Assembly (NCBI GenBank): GCA_003645735.1
Contig: QNBQ01000101.1
Span: 1 to 6,606 of the forward strand
DNA: 6,606 nucleotides
DNA from: Candidatus Poribacteria bacterium
Lineage (GTDB): Bacteria; Poribacteria; WGA-4E; B28-G17
Reading direction: 5' to 3'
Shown here one piece after another: positions 5,217 to 6,606 of the stretch. The position numbers were made by a program, and so were the translations under genes. The notes beneath the pieces are model-generated. The model did not search any database. It had not been told where the DNA came from and worked only from the letters and a program-made list of their open reading frames with translations. The number at the start of each line of letters is the position of its first letter. Position 1 is the stretch's first letter.

Positions 5217-5277
5217 CTCCTTGGAGCTCGGAAAAAGCCTTTGTATCACGAGGGCTTGGAGCGGGGAGGGGGCAAAC

Positions 5278-6606
5278 ATGAGGGTGAGGATCTCACATCC
5301 GCTGCTCATCATGGGTCTCATATTGTCCCTCTCCTTGAAAGCCGAAGGGGTTGTTCAGCGGAGGTCCGGTGATGGGGAGAGGATCGAGCGGCTCAAGAGG
5401 GAGGTGATGAGATACATTTGGAGCAAGCCCGGAAAAGCCCTGAAGCTGCTGGAGGAGCTGGAAGGGATGCTCCCAAACAACCTGTGGGTGAGGGACAAAC
5501 TGGCAAGGGTATACATCGCCCTGGGCAGGCATGACGAGGCGATCGAGCTGCTCAAGGAGCTGCTGAAGGCCGACCCGGGCAACCGCGAATACTGCTACCT
5601 GATCGCAGGAGCCGCTCAGAACGCCGGGAGAGAGAAGGAGATAATCCAGCTCCTCGAAGGGCTGGCCGATGAGCATCCAAGCCCCCACCTGTTCGAATCG
5701 CTGGGCAATCTCCTCTCCGGAGCGGGCGAATGGGACAGGGCGGTGGAGGCATACAGGAGGGGCGTCGAGCTGAACCCAACCGAGCCCTGGCCGAGGGTCA
5801 AGCTGGCCGACCTGCTCGTCGAGCTGGGGAGGGTCGAGGAGGCGGAGGCGATCCTAGTCGAAGGCTTGAAGGCCGTCCCTCAAGGGTGGAAAAGGGAGCA
5901 GCTGTGCGGGAAGCTGATCGAGATTTACGTGATGCGGGATAAGCTTGACGAGATGGCCTTCAAGCCCGACATGCCCGGCGAGTTTTACAACAAGGTCGGC
6001 GATTATTACTGTAAGCGGGGGCGGTTCGAAGAGGCGCTCAAAGCCTATGAGATGATGGCCGACTCCGGATATACCCCCTTCGGAGGCGCGGAGGCGAAGC
6101 TGATGAGATGCTATGCGGCGATGGGAAGACATAGGAAAGCAGCGAAGCTCTTCCGGGAGATGCTGATGGCCAAGTCGCCCGATGGATATGGATGGATGTG
6201 CGGCGCCAGCCCCGCGGGCTATGAGCTTGAGATACATTACGGGAAGGAGGAAGCTTGGAAAGCTTTTCTCAACGCCTATGAAGGGATCGACCTGGTCGAG
6301 GCGGCAGAGGCGTTGGAGGAGGTTATGGGCGAATCGCCCGATGAGCTGGGGTTCATGGGGTTCCTCTACATGAAGGCAGGTCAGTTCGATAGGGCGGCGG
6401 AGATCTACCAGAGGGCGATCGAGCTTCAGCCCGGTGAGGTCAAAAACCTCTACCGGTTCGCCGCGGCGCTGAACAGGGGTGGGAAACGGGACGGAGCCGA
6501 GCTCATCCTCCGGAGGGCCCGCAAGCTCCTCCCCGCCGGGGACGCCCTCTTCACGCTCTACCTCGCCCTGATCTGTGAGGAGGGCAGGCTGTATGAAGAG
6601 GCGATC
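5278..6606 (+). CDS. Secreted tetratricopeptide-repeat protein (partial, runs off right edge)
   Basis: At least 443 codons, open to the window edge. Residues about 1-22 form a Sec-type signal: basic M-R-V-R start, hydrophobic 'LLIMGLILSLSL', then K-A-E-G with likely cleavage near A22. After a charged linker the protein is almost entirely helical TPR repeats. Clear units lie near 69-100 ('ARVYIALGRHDEAIELLKEL'), 137-168, 171-201, 236-268, 357-388 ('YMKAGQFDRAAEIYQRAIEL') and 392-422; degenerate ones lie near 36-66 and 104-134. The classical pattern W/L-G/A-Y-G-F-A-P is recognisable. TPR arrays bind protein partners, and in exported form they occur in outer-membrane assembly, secretion and gliding machinery. 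No enzymatic domain is seen so far. The start at 5278 is favoured by GGGGAGGGGG 5 bases upstream, the signal peptide and the promoter at 5188-5216. Arginine is mostly AGG. It is transcribed away from kptA. The C-terminus and partners are unknown. Confidence 0.82.
   Translation, partial: MRVRISHPLLIMGLILSLSLKAEGVVQRRSGDGERIERLKREVMRYIWSKPGKALKLLEELEGMLPNNLWVRDKLARVYIALGRHDEAIELLKELLKADPGNREYCYLIAGAAQNAGREKEIIQLLEGLADEHPSPHLFESLGNLLSGAGEWDRAVEAYRRGVELNPTEPWPRVKLADLLVELGRVEEAEAILVEGLKAVPQGWKREQLCGKLIEIYVMRDKLDEMAFKPDMPGEFYNKVGDYYCKRGRFEEALKAYEMMADSGYTPFGGAEAKLMRCYAAMGRHRKAAKLFREMLMAKSPDGYGWMCGASPAGYELEIHYGKEEAWKAFLNAYEGIDLVEAAEALEEVMGESPDELGFMGFLYMKAGQFDRAAEIYQRAIELQPGEVKNLYRFAAALNRGGKRDGAELILRRARKLLPAGDALFTLYLALICEEGRLYEEAI

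Larger units (their letters stand above)
5009..5277. other. Divergent intergenic region between kptA and the TPR gene
   Basis: A 269-base gap with the kptA ribosome binding site and -10 box on one side and the TPR-gene promoter on the other. The frame of the TPR gene stays open back to an ATG at 5050 with no stop codon. Even so, the promoter, Shine-Dalgarno and signal peptide all point to ATG 5278. I see no RNA gene or repeat. Confidence 0.5.

Noticed and set aside
5079..6237. Several minus-strand open frames opposite the TPR gene (for example 5293-5688, 5854-6237)
   Set aside because: The plus strand gives a continuous TPR protein with a signal peptide. The opposite frames show low-complexity composition only.

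Overview
The window looks like chromosomal DNA of a GC-rich bacterium. Bacterial markers are a lipoprotein signal with a lipobox, sigma-70-type promoters, strong Shine-Dalgarno sequences and several GTG starts. Arginine is written mostly as AGG and intergenic gaps are short. This fits a moderately GC-rich, possibly thermophilic lineage of a poorly sampled phylum, but the taxon cannot be fixed from this sequence. I see no insertion sequence, CRISPR array, rRNA or tRNA.

Layout. From 1 to about 5008 all genes lie on the minus strand, so transcription runs from high to low coordinates. Operon A (about 4305 down to 2067) starts at a strong extended -10 promoter. It encodes a small M15-family peptidoglycan peptidase without signal peptide, a lipoprotein with a PKD/Ig-like domain, and an M55 (DppA-like) D-aminopeptidase. 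The three genes are tightly packed: the Shine-Dalgarno of the lipoprotein gene overlaps the M15 stop codon, and the M55 start overlaps the lipoprotein stop as GTGA. Operon B (about 2063 down to 1 and beyond) has its own promoter just after the M55 stop. It encodes a two-domain universal stress protein, a polytopic LPG-synthase-TM/flippase-like membrane protein, and the N-terminal part of a FemAB/GNAT-like acyltransferase that runs off the left edge. Each gene overlaps the next. No clear terminator separates operons A and B, so read-through is possible.

Right part. kptA (RNA 2'-phosphotransferase) is a single gene on the minus strand. Divergent from it, on the plus strand, a secreted TPR-repeat protein starts at 5278 and runs off the right edge. 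The 269-base gap between them holds a promoter for each direction.

How the genes may work together. Operon A combines a zinc peptidase of the muropeptide-cleaving M15 class, an outer-surface lipoprotein and a D-amino-acid dipeptidase, which suggests peptidoglycan turnover or D-amino-acid salvage. Operon B adds a membrane protein and a FemAB-like transferase of the type found in envelope-lipid, exopolysaccharide or cell-wall-bridge contexts. The theme is envelope maintenance with a stress protein attached. This is inference from families and order; no single gene here is of an unknown class. The least described parts are the lipoprotein, the TPR protein and the M15-lipoprotein-M55 arrangement.
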